Below are positions 36,481 to 46,005 of a stretch of 54,958 nt of DNA, piece by piece. Under the pieces are notes generated by a model, which was not told the DNA's origin, ran no database searches, and saw only the letters and a program-made list of their open reading frames with translations. How positions within the stretch are numbered: position 1 is the first letter of the stretch; the number at the start of each line of letters is the position of its first letter. The DNA is from Hyphomicrobiales bacterium (lineage in GTDB: Bacteria > Pseudomonadota > Alphaproteobacteria > Rhizobiales > Rhizobiaceae): contig UBXM01000010.1 in assembly GCA_900469445.1 (NCBI GenBank), positions 174,222-229,179 on the forward strand, read 5' to 3'. Position numbers and translations under genes: made by a program.

Positions 36481-37443
36481 ATGACCGATGTCGTTGCTCT
36501 CCTCGTGCCGTTCTTCGGCCTGATCCTGATCGGATATCTGGCGGCAAGGGCGACGGGGCAGCCGCTGGAAGCACTTGGCTGGCTCAATACGTTCATCATC
36601 TATGCGGCGCTGCCGGCGCTGTTCTTCAAGCTGGTGTCGCGCACGCCGGTCGAGGAGCTGACACGCATCGACTTCGTCCTGGGTGAGATCGGGGCGGTCT
36701 ATCTGGTTTTCATCGTCGCCTTCCTGATCGGCTACATCCTGCGTCGCAATTCGTTCGAGGATTGCACGATCCAGGGATTTACCGCCTGCTACGGCAATAT
36801 CGGCTATATGGGGCCTGGGCTGGCGCTCCTGGCCTTCGGAGAGGCGGCGGCGGTGCCGGTGGCACTGATCGTGTGCCTTGAAAACGCTGCGCATTTCATC
36901 GTCGCGCCGGCGATGATGGCGATGGCCGGAGACGACCGGCGGCCGATCCACGAAATCGTCGGCTCGATCGTCAGGAAAGTGGCGCTGCATCCGTTCATCC
37001 TGTCGACGGCGCTCGGTTTCGCATCCGCCGCTTCCGGCCTGCAGCTGCCTGGTCCAGGGCTCAAGCTGGTGGATTATCTGGCACAGGCGGCAGCACCCTG
37101 CGCACTGTTTGCAATGGGCGTGACGCTGGCATTGCGGCCAGTGAAGCGCATTCCCGCGGAACTCGTCTCCCTCGCGGTCCTGAAACTTATTCTCCTGCCG
37201 CTCAGCGTCTATGCTGTGCTGTCGCTGGTCGGTGACTTCGAGCCGGTATGGATGCATGCGGCGATGCTGCTTGCGGCACTGCCGACGGCAACCAATGTCT
37301 TCGTCATCAGCCAGCAATACGGTGTCTGGCAGGAGAGGGCATCCGCCAGCGTCCTGATCATCACGGTCGCTTCGATCGTGACCCTGCCGATCTGGCTTTA
37401 TGTGATCTCCAGCGGGATGTTACCGCCGGATCTGTTTCCCTAA
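36481..37443 (+). CDS. AEC family transporter (auxin efflux carrier-like permease)
   Basis: A 320-residue membrane protein with about ten helices arranged as two inverted halves. It has NTFIIYAALPALFFKLVS near the N-terminus, GFTACYGNIGYMGPGLAL in the middle and AALPTATNVFVISQQYG near the end, all typical of the AEC/PIN-like family. Bacterial members move small organic acids and similar solutes; a hormone substrate should not be assumed. The 3' end overlaps the hydroxylase gene on the other strand by 24 bases. Confidence 0.88.
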   Translation: MTDVVALLVPFFGLILIGYLAARATGQPLEALGWLNTFIIYAALPALFFKLVSRTPVEELTRIDFVLGEIGAVYLVFIVAFLIGYILRRNSFEDCTIQGFTACYGNIGYMGPGLALLAFGEAAAVPVALIVCLENAAHFIVAPAMMAMAGDDRRPIHEIVGSIVRKVALHPFILSTALGFASAASGLQLPGPGLKLVDYLAQAAAPCALFAMGVTLALRPVKRIPAELVSLAVLKLILLPLSVYAVLSLVGDFEPVWMHAAMLLAALPTATNVFVISQQYGVWQERASASVLIITVASIVTLPIWLYVISSGMLPPDLFP

Positions 37444-38622
37444 TTCGCGAACGAAATTCTTCAGGCTGCGCCCCGGCTCGACGCCTTCCTGCATCAGCGC
37501 ATTGCGCAACGGGGAGACGGCATTGAGCACATGCATGCCGGCGGCCCTTACCATCTGCACCGGGAGAAGATCGGTCAGCAGCGAGCGGTTCAAGAGGTCG
37601 ACGCTGACGGTGCGGCTCATCACGTCCGGCTTCCGGCGGCGATTGTAGCGGTCGCCGGCATCGGCCGGGATCGGATGATCGCGCTGCGCCGAGAGCAGGT
37701 CGGCAAGCGTCATGCTGTCGCGCAGTGACAGGTTCAGCCCCTGTGCGCCGATCGGCGGGAAGGCGTGGGCGGCTTCACCGATCAGCGCCACGCGTCCGGC
37801 GCCGAAACGTTCCGCCATCATGCTCGACAGCGGCCATGCCTGCGCCTGTGCCTCGACGGTAACCTTGCCGAGGATCGACTGCATGCGTGCTTCGACGATC
37901 TTCGAAAGATCTTCCGTTGCAAGGCCTGTCAGGCGGGTCGCCTCTTCCGGGCGGACAACCCAGACGAGGCTGGAGCGCGAACCGGGCAGGGGTACCTGGG
38001 TAAAGGGCCCGCTTTCGGTATGGAATTCCGTCGAAACATTGCCATGCGGCAGGCTATGGCTGAAGTTCAAGACGAGGGCGGATTGCTGGTAGGACCATTT
38101 GCGCACCTCGATACCGGCTGCCTCGCGGGTGATCGACTTGCGGCCGTCGGCGCCGATGACGAAATCGGCCTCGATGATGTCACCGCCTGAAATCGCGATC
38201 GTCACCTTGTCGGTCTGGACGGCGACGCTTTCGACATTGGTCTCGATGCGGGTCAGATTGGGTTCGGCCGCAAGCGCGCCATCCAGAACCTCTACCAATG
38301 CCTTGTTCGGAATGTTGTAGCCGAAAGCGTAAAGCCCGATGTCGCTTGCCCGGAACTGGGCTGGCGGGGCGCGCAGCAGGCGGTTGGTGCCGTCGAGGAT
38401 CTGCATGACGGAGAGGGCGGCGGCGGATGGTGCGATTTTGTCCCAGACGCCGAGACGCTCGAGATAACGCACGGACTGGTCCATCAGTGCGGTCGTGCGT
38501 CCATCGTCATGTTTGGGCGCGGCCGCGACGAGGCAAATTTTTCGGCCTGCGCGACCGAGTGCAAGGGCTGCCACCTGGCCTGCCAGTCCGCCACCGATGA
38601 TCGCGATCTCGTAATGCTGCAT
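37420..38622 (-). CDS. UbiH/UbiL-type FAD-dependent hydroxylase
   Basis: A 400-residue flavoprotein monooxygenase, probably acting on the ubiquinone ring. It has the dinucleotide motif IIGGGLAGQVAAL at the N-terminus, VIGADGRKS in the middle, and GEAAHAFPPIGAQGLNLSLRD near residue 285. The last motif normally reads GDAAH; GEAAH with PPIGAQGLN is the form I associate with alphaproteobacterial UbiL, which hydroxylates at two ring positions. Which step it performs is not certain. The ATG at 38622 has GGAAG five bases upstream; an in-frame TTG lies at 38634. It is divergent from pcs. Confidence 0.85.
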   Translation of the reverse strand: MQHYEIAIIGGGLAGQVAALALGRAGRKICLVAAAPKHDDGRTTALMDQSVRYLERLGVWDKIAPSAAALSVMQILDGTNRLLRAPPAQFRASDIGLYAFGYNIPNKALVEVLDGALAAEPNLTRIETNVESVAVQTDKVTIAISGGDIIEADFVIGADGRKSITREAAGIEVRKWSYQQSALVLNFSHSLPHGNVSTEFHTESGPFTQVPLPGSRSSLVWVVRPEEATRLTGLATEDLSKIVEARMQSILGKVTVEAQAQAWPLSSMMAERFGAGRVALIGEAAHAFPPIGAQGLNLSLRDSMTLADLLSAQRDHPIPADAGDRYNRRRKPDVMSRTVSVDLLNRSLLTDLLPVQMVRAAGMHVLNAVSPLRNALMQEGVEPGRSLKNFVRELGKQIRR

Positions 38623-38818
38623 GTCCGCTTCCAATTCTGTGTCGGCTTCTATGTAGAGTGTCTTGGCTATTCAATCCATGGGGTATCGATGAATGCCCCT
38701 TGCTGTCGCTAAGCGGTGCAAAACCCGTGATAAAGGCCGCTGCCGGTTGCAATATGCAGGAATTGGCAGCATACCCGGGGATCAAGCAAGGGCGGGACGC
38801 TAAAAAAACGGGGCGCGC

Positions 38819-39547
38819 GTGTTCAGACGAATCTTCAATTATCGTGCAGTGCCCTACGCGGAAATTCGCGCCTTCTGCGTCCACATCTTCACGGCATCCG
38901 GCTCGTTCCTCGCCTTTCTCGGCGTAGTGGCGGCGGCCGAACATCGCTTCATCGACATGTTCTGGTGGCTTGGTCTGGCGCTGCTCGTCGATGGCGTCGA
39001 CGGGCCGATCGCCCGCAAGCTCAACGTCAAGGAAGTGCTGCCGAACTGGTCCGGCGACATGCTGGACAATGTCATCGACTACGTGACCTATGTGCTTTTG
39101 CCGGCATTCGCGCTCTACCAAAGCGGCATGATCGGTGAGCCATGGTCCTTCGTGGCTGCCGGCATGATCGTCGTTTCAAGCGCGATCTATTATGCCGATA
39201 TGGGCATGAAGACGGATGAATATTTCTTTTCCGGCTTTCCGGTCGTCTGGAACATGGTGGTGTTCACGCTTTTCGTCATCGATGCGAGCGCCACGACGGC
39301 GATGATCGTGGTGACGATTTCCGTCATCCTGACCTTCCTGCCGATCAGTTTCCTGCATCCGGTCCGCGTCAAGCGGTTGCGCCCGCTCAATCTGGCGGTC
39401 GGGGCGATCTGGTGTGTGCTTGGCGGTTATTCGCTGCTCCTGCATTTCCAGTCGCCGGACTGGGTCGTCTGGGGCGTGGTGATCAGCGGCATCTACCTCT
39501 ATTGCATCGGCGGTGTATTGCAGCTGTTTCCCAATCTTGGAAAATAA
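38819..39547 (+). CDS. pcs: Phosphatidylcholine synthase
   Basis: Pcs condenses CDP-diacylglycerol with choline to form phosphatidylcholine, a pathway typical of rhizobia and other bacteria living with eukaryotes. The 242-residue protein has about eight helices and the CDP-alcohol transferase motif as DGPIAR followed by SGDMLDNVIDY. The sequence resembles the Sinorhizobium enzyme strongly along its length, including PYAEIRAF at the N-terminus. The start is a GTG at 38819 without a good ribosome binding site; it places the N-terminus at the expected spot. Confidence 0.95.
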   Translation: MFRRIFNYRAVPYAEIRAFCVHIFTASGSFLAFLGVVAAAEHRFIDMFWWLGLALLVDGVDGPIARKLNVKEVLPNWSGDMLDNVIDYVTYVLLPAFALYQSGMIGEPWSFVAAGMIVVSSAIYYADMGMKTDEYFFSGFPVVWNMVVFTLFVIDASATTAMIVVTISVILTFLPISFLHPVRVKRLRPLNLAVGAIWCVLGGYSLLLHFQSPDWVVWGVVISGIYLYCIGGVLQLFPNLGK

Positions 39548-39713
39548 CGCACTGCAGCACAGATCACGCTCTTTCATATTGTGGATGTCTGCAAAAACGG
39601 TATCAGTATCGAATGGCTGCCTTCAGTGATGTGAGGGACGGTCAACTCATTTGACAAAACGAAAGAAAATGCAGCGCTGCAACGGACGGCATTGCATATA
39701 AAAAGGGGGTTCC

Positions 39714-41285
39714 GTGACGTTTGAGGGCGTTGAAGCAAGCCCGCTTTTATCTGTCCGGGGGCTGAGCAAGCTTTTCGGCAGTTTCGCGGCCTGCGATGCA
39801 ATCGATCTCGATATCGGCCATGGCGAAATCCATGCGCTGCTGGGTGAAAACGGCGCCGGCAAATCGACGCTGGTGAAGATGCTCTTCGGCGTTCTGCAGC
39901 CGACGGCGGGCACGATCTCCTGGGAAGGCAGGCCGGTGGTGATCCCATCGCCCGGCGAGGCGCGCCGTCTCGGCGTCGGCATGGTCTTCCAGCACTTTTC
40001 GCTGTTCGAAGCGCTGACGGTGGCCGAAAATATCGCCCTTTCGCTCGATCCCCGTACACCACTCGCCAAGATCGCCGAAGAGACCGCGACGGTTTCCAAG
40101 GCTTACGGCCTGCCGCTCGATCCGTCCGCGCATGTCGCCGACCTCTCCGTTGGCGAACGCCAGCGGATCGAGATCATCCGGGCGCTTCTGCAAAATCCCA
40201 AGCTGATCATTCTCGACGAGCCGACCTCGGTTTTGACGCCGCAGGAGGCGGAGCGGCTGTTCGAAACCCTGATGCGGTTGAAGGCAGAGGGCCGGTCGGT
40301 TCTCTATATCAGTCATCGTCTGGAAGAGGTGCAGCGGATCTGCGATCGCGCCACCGTGCTTCGCCACGGCAAGGTGACCGGCGATTGCGATCCCCGGAAG
40401 GAAACACCGGCCTCGCTCGCCCGCATGATGGTGGGAACCGAAGTCGCCGAAGTCCAGCGCGCGGATGCCGGAGCATTCGGCGATGTGCTGGTCGAAGTCG
40501 CCAAGGTTTCTGTTGCGCCGCGCACCCCGTTTGCCGTTTCGCTCAAGGATATTTCCTTGAAGGTTCGTGCCGGCGAAGTGCTCGCCATTGCAGGTGTTGC
40601 CGGCAACGGCCAGTCGGAACTGTTCGACGCGTTATCGGGCGAATATCCGATCTCGGACGATGACGGCATCCGTCTTCGCGGAAAGCCTGTCGGGCGGCTC
40701 AGGATCAACGGACGCCGGCTGCTCGGAGCCGGGTTCGTGCCGGAAGAACGCCACGGCCACGCGGCCGTCTCGGCGCTTTCGCTCTCCGACAATCTTCTGC
40801 TTGCCCGCAGTCGCTCCGACAAGAAGGCGTTTCTCGCCGGCGGGCCGCTGTCGATCCTTCGCCGGGATGCGATCCTGTCGGCATCGCGGCGCATCTGTTC
40901 GATCATGGATGTGCGCAAGAGCGGCGACGATCCGGCCGCAGGCTCGCTGTCGGGCGGCAATCTGCAGAAATTCATCGTCGGCCGCGAACTTGACCGTCAA
41001 CCTTCGGTGCTGGTGGTCAACCAGCCGACCTGGGGTGTCGATGCGGGTGCGGCAAGCCGTATCCGGCAGGCGCTCGTCGATCTCGCAAAAGCCGGTTCGG
41101 CGGTCATCGTCATCAGTCAGGATCTGGACGAGATTTTTGAAATCGCCACGACCATTGCCGTCATTTCGGATGGAAAATTGTCGGACCCGTATCCCGCAGG
41201 GGAGCTTACGCTTGAACAGATCGGCCTTTTGATGGGCGGTATCCACGAGAGGCATTCCGGGGTGGAGACCGCGCATGCGCATTGA
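39714..41285 (+). CDS. BMP-family ABC importer, ATP-binding protein (duplicated ATPase)
   Basis: A 523-residue protein of two fused ATPase domains. The first half has GENGAGKST, LSVGERQRIEI and LIILDEPTSVL; the second has the shortened GVAGNGQSE and LSGGNLQKFIV, and a changed Walker B (VVNQPTWGVD) that lacks the catalytic Glu. This asymmetry is normal in the sugar/nucleoside importer family (YufO/RbsA-like). The start is a GTG at 39714 after AAAGGGGG. It overlaps the first permease gene by 11 bases and begins a four-gene operon for nucleoside-type uptake. Confidence 0.93.
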   Translation: MTFEGVEASPLLSVRGLSKLFGSFAACDAIDLDIGHGEIHALLGENGAGKSTLVKMLFGVLQPTAGTISWEGRPVVIPSPGEARRLGVGMVFQHFSLFEALTVAENIALSLDPRTPLAKIAEETATVSKAYGLPLDPSAHVADLSVGERQRIEIIRALLQNPKLIILDEPTSVLTPQEAERLFETLMRLKAEGRSVLYISHRLEEVQRICDRATVLRHGKVTGDCDPRKETPASLARMMVGTEVAEVQRADAGAFGDVLVEVAKVSVAPRTPFAVSLKDISLKVRAGEVLAIAGVAGNGQSELFDALSGEYPISDDDGIRLRGKPVGRLRINGRRLLGAGFVPEERHGHAAVSALSLSDNLLLARSRSDKKAFLAGGPLSILRRDAILSASRRICSIMDVRKSGDDPAAGSLSGGNLQKFIVGRELDRQPSVLVVNQPTWGVDAGAASRIRQALVDLAKAGSAVIVISQDLDEIFEIATTIAVISDGKLSDPYPAGELTLEQIGLLMGGIHERHSGVETAHAH

Positions 41286-42363
41286 ACTGCAGAAGCGAGC
41301 CAATACGTCCACGCTGTTCTCCATCCTTTCGCCGCTGCTGGCGCTGGCGTTGACGCTGGTGGCCGGTGCGATCATGTTCGGGCTGTTGGGAAAAAGCCCG
41401 CTCGGTGCGCTCTATATCTATTTCGTCGAGCCTCTCCTGGATGTTTGGTCACTGCACGAGCTGGCGATCAAGGCGGCCCCGCTGATCCTGATCGCCGTCG
41501 GCCTTTCCATCTGTTTTCGCTCGAACAACTGGAATATCGGCGCTGAAGGCCAGTTCACCATCGGCGCGATCACCGGTTCGATCCTGCCGGTCCTGAACCC
41601 CGAATGGCATTCGCCGCTGATCCTGCCGCTGATGCTGGTGATGGGAATGATCGGCGGAGCGCTTTATGCCGGCATTCCGGCGCTCTTGAAGACGCGGTTC
41701 AATACCAACGAAATCCTCACCAGCCTGATGCTGGTCTATATCGCACAGCTGTTTCTCGACTGGCTGGTGCGTGGCCCATGGCGTGATCCGCAGGGTTACA
41801 ATTTTCCGCAGACAAAGAGTTTCCAGCCGGAAGCGGTTCTGCCGGAAATCCTTGATTCCGGCCGTGCGCATCTCGGCATCATCTTCGCGCTCATCGCAGC
41901 GGTGGCGCTGTGGTTCATGATGCGTTTCATGCTCAAGGGATTTCAGGTTTCTGTTCTCGGCCAGTCGGAACGGGCAGGGCGGTTTGCCGGCTTTTCGGCG
42001 CGCCGCATGGTGTGGTTCTCGATGCTGCTGTCCGGCGCGCTTGCCGGGCTTGCCGGCATTTCCGAAGTCTCCGGCTCGATCGGCCATGTGCAGCCGGTGA
42101 TCTCGCCGGGCTACGGGTTCACCGCGATCATCGTCGCGTTTCTCGGGCGGCTCAACCCGCTCGGCATCATCGCTTCGGGTTTCGTGCTGGCGCTCACCTA
42201 TCTCGGCGGCGAGGCGGCGCAGCTTTCGCTGAGCATTTCCGACAAGGTCAGCCGCGTCTTTCAGGGACTCATCCTGTTCTTCGTGCTTTCCTGCGATACG
42301 CTGATCCATTACCGGATCCGCCTGATCTTCAATCCGTCCACCGCGCAGGAGGGAAAACGCTGA
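41275..42363 (+). CDS. BMP-family ABC importer, permease 1
   Basis: A 362-residue permease with about ten hydrophobic segments. FRSNNWNIGAEGQFTIGA, FNTNEILTSLMLVYIA and ISPGYGFTAIIVAFLGRLNP are hallmarks of the longer permease (YufP-like) of nucleoside ABC importers. The ATG at 41275 overlaps the ATPase gene, and the stop TGA overlaps the ATG of permease 2, so all three are translationally coupled. Confidence 0.93.
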   Translation: MRIELQKRANTSTLFSILSPLLALALTLVAGAIMFGLLGKSPLGALYIYFVEPLLDVWSLHELAIKAAPLILIAVGLSICFRSNNWNIGAEGQFTIGAITGSILPVLNPEWHSPLILPLMLVMGMIGGALYAGIPALLKTRFNTNEILTSLMLVYIAQLFLDWLVRGPWRDPQGYNFPQTKSFQPEAVLPEILDSGRAHLGIIFALIAAVALWFMMRFMLKGFQVSVLGQSERAGRFAGFSARRMVWFSMLLSGALAGLAGISEVSGSIGHVQPVISPGYGFTAIIVAFLGRLNPLGIIASGFVLALTYLGGEAAQLSLSISDKVSRVFQGLILFFVLSCDTLIHYRIRLIFNPSTAQEGKR

Positions 42364-43289
42364 TGTTCGAAGCAATCCTTCTGACCGTCATCACCGCGTC
42401 GACACCCCTGGTGGTTGCCGCGCTCGGGGAGCTGGTTTCGCAGCGTTCCGGTGTGCTCAATCTCGGCGTGGAGGGGATGATGATCATGGGCGCGGTTGCC
42501 GCATTTGCGACGGCGCAGCTTACCGGCTCACCCTATCTCGGCATTCTCGGCGGTATCATCGGCGGCGGACTGTTTTCGCTGCTATTCGGTTTTCTGACGC
42601 TGACGCTGGTTGCCAATCAGGTGGCGACCGGTCTGGCGCTGACAATCCTCGGTCTCGGCCTGTCCGGCCAGATCGGAGAAGCCTTTGTCGGGATGCCGGG
42701 CGTCCGGCTGCAGCCGCTGGTCATTCCCGTGCTTTCCGATATTCCCTTCTTCGGACGCGTGCTGTTTTCCCAGGATCTGATCTTCTACATGTCGGTGGCT
42801 TTGGTCTTCGGCATCAGCTGGTTCCTGTTCAAGAGCCGGACGGGCTTGAAGATGCGGGCGATCGGCGACAATCACGGCTCGGCGCATGCGCTTGGAATAA
42901 ATGTCGTGCGCACCCGTTATCTCGCCGTGTTGTTCGGCGGTGCCTGCGCAGGACTGGCAGGGGCGCAGCTCTCCCTCGTCTACACGCCGCAATGGGTGGA
43001 AAACATGACGGCCGGCCGCGGCTGGATCGCGCTGGCTCTGGTGGTGTTTGCATCCTGGCGGCCATTGCGGGTTCTGGCGGGCGGTTATCTGTTCGGCGCC
43101 GTCGGCATCGGTCAGTTGCACGCCCAGCTTCTGGCTCAGAGCGGCGGGATAGCCATTCCGTCGCAGCTTCTGTCGGCACTTCCCTATGCCGCAACCATTG
43201 TCGTGCTGATCATCATTTCGCATAATCGCCGCACGACGCTCATCAATACGCCGGCATCACTCGGAAAACCGTTTGTCCCCGATCGGTGA
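42363..43289 (+). CDS. BMP-family ABC importer, permease 2
   Basis: A 308-residue permease, the shorter partner (YufQ-like). It has STPLVVAALGELVSQRSGVL, LGVEGMMIMGAVAA, LVANQVATGLALTILGLGLS, and the cytoplasmic loop KMRAIGDNHGSAHALGINV that contacts the ATPase. The true start is the ATG at 42363, overlapping the previous stop as TGATG; the same frame stays open upstream inside permease 1, which is a shadow. The binding-protein gene follows after 41 bases. Confidence 0.93.
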   Translation: MFEAILLTVITASTPLVVAALGELVSQRSGVLNLGVEGMMIMGAVAAFATAQLTGSPYLGILGGIIGGGLFSLLFGFLTLTLVANQVATGLALTILGLGLSGQIGEAFVGMPGVRLQPLVIPVLSDIPFFGRVLFSQDLIFYMSVALVFGISWFLFKSRTGLKMRAIGDNHGSAHALGINVVRTRYLAVLFGGACAGLAGAQLSLVYTPQWVENMTAGRGWIALALVVFASWRPLRVLAGGYLFGAVGIGQLHAQLLAQSGGIAIPSQLLSALPYAATIVVLIIISHNRRTTLINTPASLGKPFVPDR

Positions 43290-43330
43290 CCACGTTAACG
43301 TTCATGTCATACTCCATCAGAGGTTGGAAA

Positions 43331-44404
43331 ATGAAAAAACTCCTTATTGCGCTGACAGCTACAGCCGCCGTTCTCGGCGGTTTCGCCGGTAGCGCATCGG
43401 CTCAGGAAAAGAAGAAGATCTGCTTCATCTATGTCGGTTCCAAGACCGACGGTGGCTGGACGCAGGCGCATGATATCGGCCGTCAGGAACTGCAGAAGGC
43501 GCTGGGCGACAAGATCGAGACGCCGTTCCTCGAAAGCGTGCCGGAAGGTCCGGATGCCGAACGCGCCATCGAGCGCATGGCTCGCTCGGGCTGCGCCATG
43601 ATCTACACGACCTCGTTCGGTTTCATGGATGCGACGGTCAAGGTTGCGGCAAAATTCCCGGACGTGAAGTTCGAACACGCAACCGGTTTCAAGTCGGCAG
43701 AGAACCTCGCGACCTACAATTCGCGCTTCTATGAAGGCCGCTATATCCAGGGCCAGATCGCCGCGAAAATGTCGAAGAAGGGTGTCGCCGGCTACATCGC
43801 GTCCTTCCCGATCCCGGAAGTCGTGATGGGCATCAATGCCTTCGAACTGGGCGCGAAGTCGGTCAATCCCGAATTCAAGCTGAAGGTCGTCTGGGCCAAT
43901 ACCTGGTTCGATCCGGGCAAGGAAGCCGACGCCGCAAAGGCTCTGATCGACCAGGGCGTCGACATCCTGACGCAGCACACCGACACGACCGCTCCGATGC
44001 AGGTTGCTGCCGAGCGCGGCATTCCGGCCTTCGGTCAGGCTTCCGACATGATCGCAGCCGGTCCAAAGACGCAGCTGACGGCGATCGTCGACACCTGGGG
44101 CGCCTATTACATCAAGCGCACCAACGCCTTGCTCGACGGTTCGTGGAAGTCCGAGCAGGTCTGGGACGGCCTGAAGGACGGCATCCTGACCATGGCGCCC
44201 TATACCAACATGCCGGATGACGTGAAGGCGATGGCGGAAGAGACCGAAGCCAAGATCAAGTCGGGCGAACTGCATCCGTTCACCGGCCCGATCAACAAGC
44301 AGGACGGTTCGGCATGGCTGGCAGCCGGTGAAAAGCCGGAAGACGGCGTGCTGCTCGGCATGAACTTCTACGTCGAAGGCGTGGACGACAAGCTGCCGAA
44401 GTGA
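43331..44404 (+). CDS. BMP-family substrate-binding protein
   Basis: The periplasmic receptor of the importer, 357 residues with a cleavable signal peptide ([18 protein letters not shown], cleavage after SASA). The mature part has [19 protein letters not shown] near its start, [12 protein letters not shown], and [19 protein letters not shown]. These match the Bmp/PnrA family, whose studied members bind purine nucleosides. It is not a lipoprotein here, as no lipobox Cys is present. The ATG at 43331 follows GAGG; a frame opens upstream to 43286. A strong terminator follows. Confidence 0.93.
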   Translation: MKKLLIALTATAAVLGGFAGSASAQEKKKICFIYVGSKTDGGWTQAHDIGRQELQKALGDKIETPFLESVPEGPDAERAIERMARSGCAMIYTTSFGFMDATVKVAAKFPDVKFEHATGFKSAENLATYNSRFYEGRYIQGQIAAKMSKKGVAGYIASFPIPEVVMGINAFELGAKSVNPEFKLKVVWANTWFDPGKEADAAKALIDQGVDILTQHTDTTAPMQVAAERGIPAFGQASDMIAAGPKTQLTAIVDTWGAYYIKRTNALLDGSWKSEQVWDGLKDGILTMAPYTNMPDDVKAMAEETEAKIKSGELHPFTGPINKQDGSAWLAAGEKPEDGVLLGMNFYVEGVDDKLPK

Positions 44405-44426
44405 GCTTTTGTCACCCTGTAGATCG

Positions 44427-44456
44427 AAAGGGCGCCTCGGGCGCCCTTTTTGTTTC
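44427..44456 (+). terminator. Intrinsic terminator after the ABC importer operon
   Basis: A 10-bp stem (44427-44436 with 44440-44449) closes a tcg triloop and is followed by tttgttt within a T-rich tail. It is the clearest terminator in the window and separates the importer operon from glmU. Confidence 0.92.
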
Positions 44457-44534
44457 CCGCAGATACAAGCCGTTTATCGCGCGGCAAGATTGTTGCTGCT
44501 AAACAGCGGTCAAATACCGAAGGAGATTCCCCAA

Positions 44535-45896
44535 ATGAGCCGTTCCTGCCTAGCCGTCATTCTTGCTGCGGGCGACAGCACGCGGATGAAGTCGTCGATG
44601 TCGAAGGTGCTGCATCCGGTCGCCAACCGTCCGATGATCGCGCATGTGATGGCGGCGGTGGCGTCTGCAGGAATGACCGATGCGGCGCTCGTCGTCGGGC
44701 GTGATGCGGAAAAGGTAACCAAGGCCGGATCGATCGACGGGATTGCGGTGCGATCCTTCCTGCAGACCGAACGGTTGGGCACGGGTCACGCGGTGCTGGC
44801 CGCCCGCGAAGCGATCGCCGACGGTTTCGATGATGTGCTTGTCGCCTATGGCGACGTGCCGCTGATTACCGCTGCCCCCTTTGCCGCCGCGCGCGAAAAG
44901 CTTGCCGAAGGCGCCGATGTCGTGGTCATCGGTTTCCATACCGAAAGGCCCTTCGGTTACGGCCGCCTGCTGGTCAAGAACGGCGAGCTCGTCGCGATCC
45001 GCGAGGAAAAGGACGCAACCGACGAGGAGCGCAAGGTCACCTGGTGCAATAGCGGGCTGATGGCAATCAATGGCCGCAAGGCTCTGGCCCTTCTGGACAA
45101 GATCGGCAATGCCAATGCCAAGGGCGAATATTATCTGACCGATCTCGTCGAAATCGCCCGCGCCGAAGGCGGCAAGGTGGTGGCCGTCGACGCGCCGGAA
45201 ACCGAACTGACCGGCTGCAACAACCGCGCCGAACTGGCGATTATCGAAAAGCTCTGGCAGGAGCGCCGCCGGCATGAACTGATGGTCTCGGGCGTTTCGA
45301 TGATTGCCCCGGAAACCGTGTTCCTGTCCTTCGATACGCAGATCGGCCAGGATGCGCTGATCGAGCCGAATGTCGTTTTCGGTCCCGGCGTGACCATCGA
45401 TGGCGGCGCCGTCATTCACGCGTTCTCGCATATCGAAGGCGCGCATGTGAGTGCCGGTGCGACTGTCGGCCCGTTTGCGCGTCTGCGTCCGGGGGCTGAT
45501 CTGGCCGAAGGTTCCAAGGTCGGCAATTTCTGCGAAGTGAAGAACGGCAAGGTGGGCGAGGGCGCCAAGGTCAATCACCTCACCTATATCGGCGACGCCG
45601 TGGTCGGCGCGCATGCCAATATCGGCGCCGGCACGATCACCTGCAATTATGATGGGGTGAACAAACACCAGACGGTGATCGGGGAAAACAGCTTTATCGG
45701 CTCCAACTCGTCGCTGGTCGCCCCGGTTTCGATCGGTGACGGCGCTTATGTCGCATCGGGCAGCGTCATCACAGAGGATGTTCCGGCGGACGCACTGGCG
45801 CTCGGCCGTGCGCGGCAGGAAATAAAGCCCGAACGCGCCAAGCAGATCCGCGAGCGGGCGCTGGCCATCAAGGCTGCCAAGAAGGCCGGAAAATAA
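44535..45896 (+). CDS. glmU: Bifunctional GlcNAc-1-P uridyltransferase / GlcN-1-P acetyltransferase
   Basis: GlmU makes UDP-N-acetylglucosamine, the precursor of peptidoglycan and lipid A, in two steps. The 453-residue protein has the pyrophosphorylase domain (about 1-230) with [24 protein letters not shown] and YGDVPL, then a left-handed beta helix of hexapeptide repeats (about 250-430) with [14 protein letters not shown] and [13 protein letters not shown] of the acetyltransferase site. The nucleotide loop reads LAAGDSTRM instead of the common LAAGxGTRM, with Ser for Gly. The ATG at 44535 follows AAGGAGATT. glmS lies just downstream. Confidence 0.97.
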   Translation: MSRSCLAVILAAGDSTRMKSSMSKVLHPVANRPMIAHVMAAVASAGMTDAALVVGRDAEKVTKAGSIDGIAVRSFLQTERLGTGHAVLAAREAIADGFDDVLVAYGDVPLITAAPFAAAREKLAEGADVVVIGFHTERPFGYGRLLVKNGELVAIREEKDATDEERKVTWCNSGLMAINGRKALALLDKIGNANAKGEYYLTDLVEIARAEGGKVVAVDAPETELTGCNNRAELAIIEKLWQERRRHELMVSGVSMIAPETVFLSFDTQIGQDALIEPNVVFGPGVTIDGGAVIHAFSHIEGAHVSAGATVGPFARLRPGADLAEGSKVGNFCEVKNGKVGEGAKVNHLTYIGDAVVGAHANIGAGTITCNYDGVNKHQTVIGENSFIGSNSSLVAPVSIGDGAYVASGSVITEDVPADALALGRARQEIKPERAKQIRERALAIKAAKKAGK

Positions 45897-45903
45897 AGCT
45901 TGC

Positions 45904-45938
45904 GGCGCGTTACGATCCGATACGGAAAGTGACGCGCC
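45904..45938 (+). promoter_or_regulatory. Hairpin between glmU and glmS
   Basis: ggcgcgttac (45904-45913) pairs with gtgacgcgcc (45929-45938) with one G-T pair and a 15-base loop. It has no T-run. It may be a processing site or transcript end in the 109-base gap. It does not resemble the glmS ribozyme of Firmicutes. Confidence 0.45.
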
Positions 45939-46005
45939 ATATGATTGCGTGCGATGCACAATCGGCTAGAAATCAGCCCGAATTGAATCACTTGGAGAAG
46001 CCTAT

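Noticed and set aside
39651..39680. Sigma-70 promoter before the ABC importer operon
   Set aside because: ttgaca at 39651-39656 is a perfect -35, but the -10 position reads gcgctg and no acceptable alternative is at the right distance.
45897..46005. glmS ribozyme or riboswitch
   Set aside because: The gap is too short and lacks the conserved core of the Firmicutes ribozyme.
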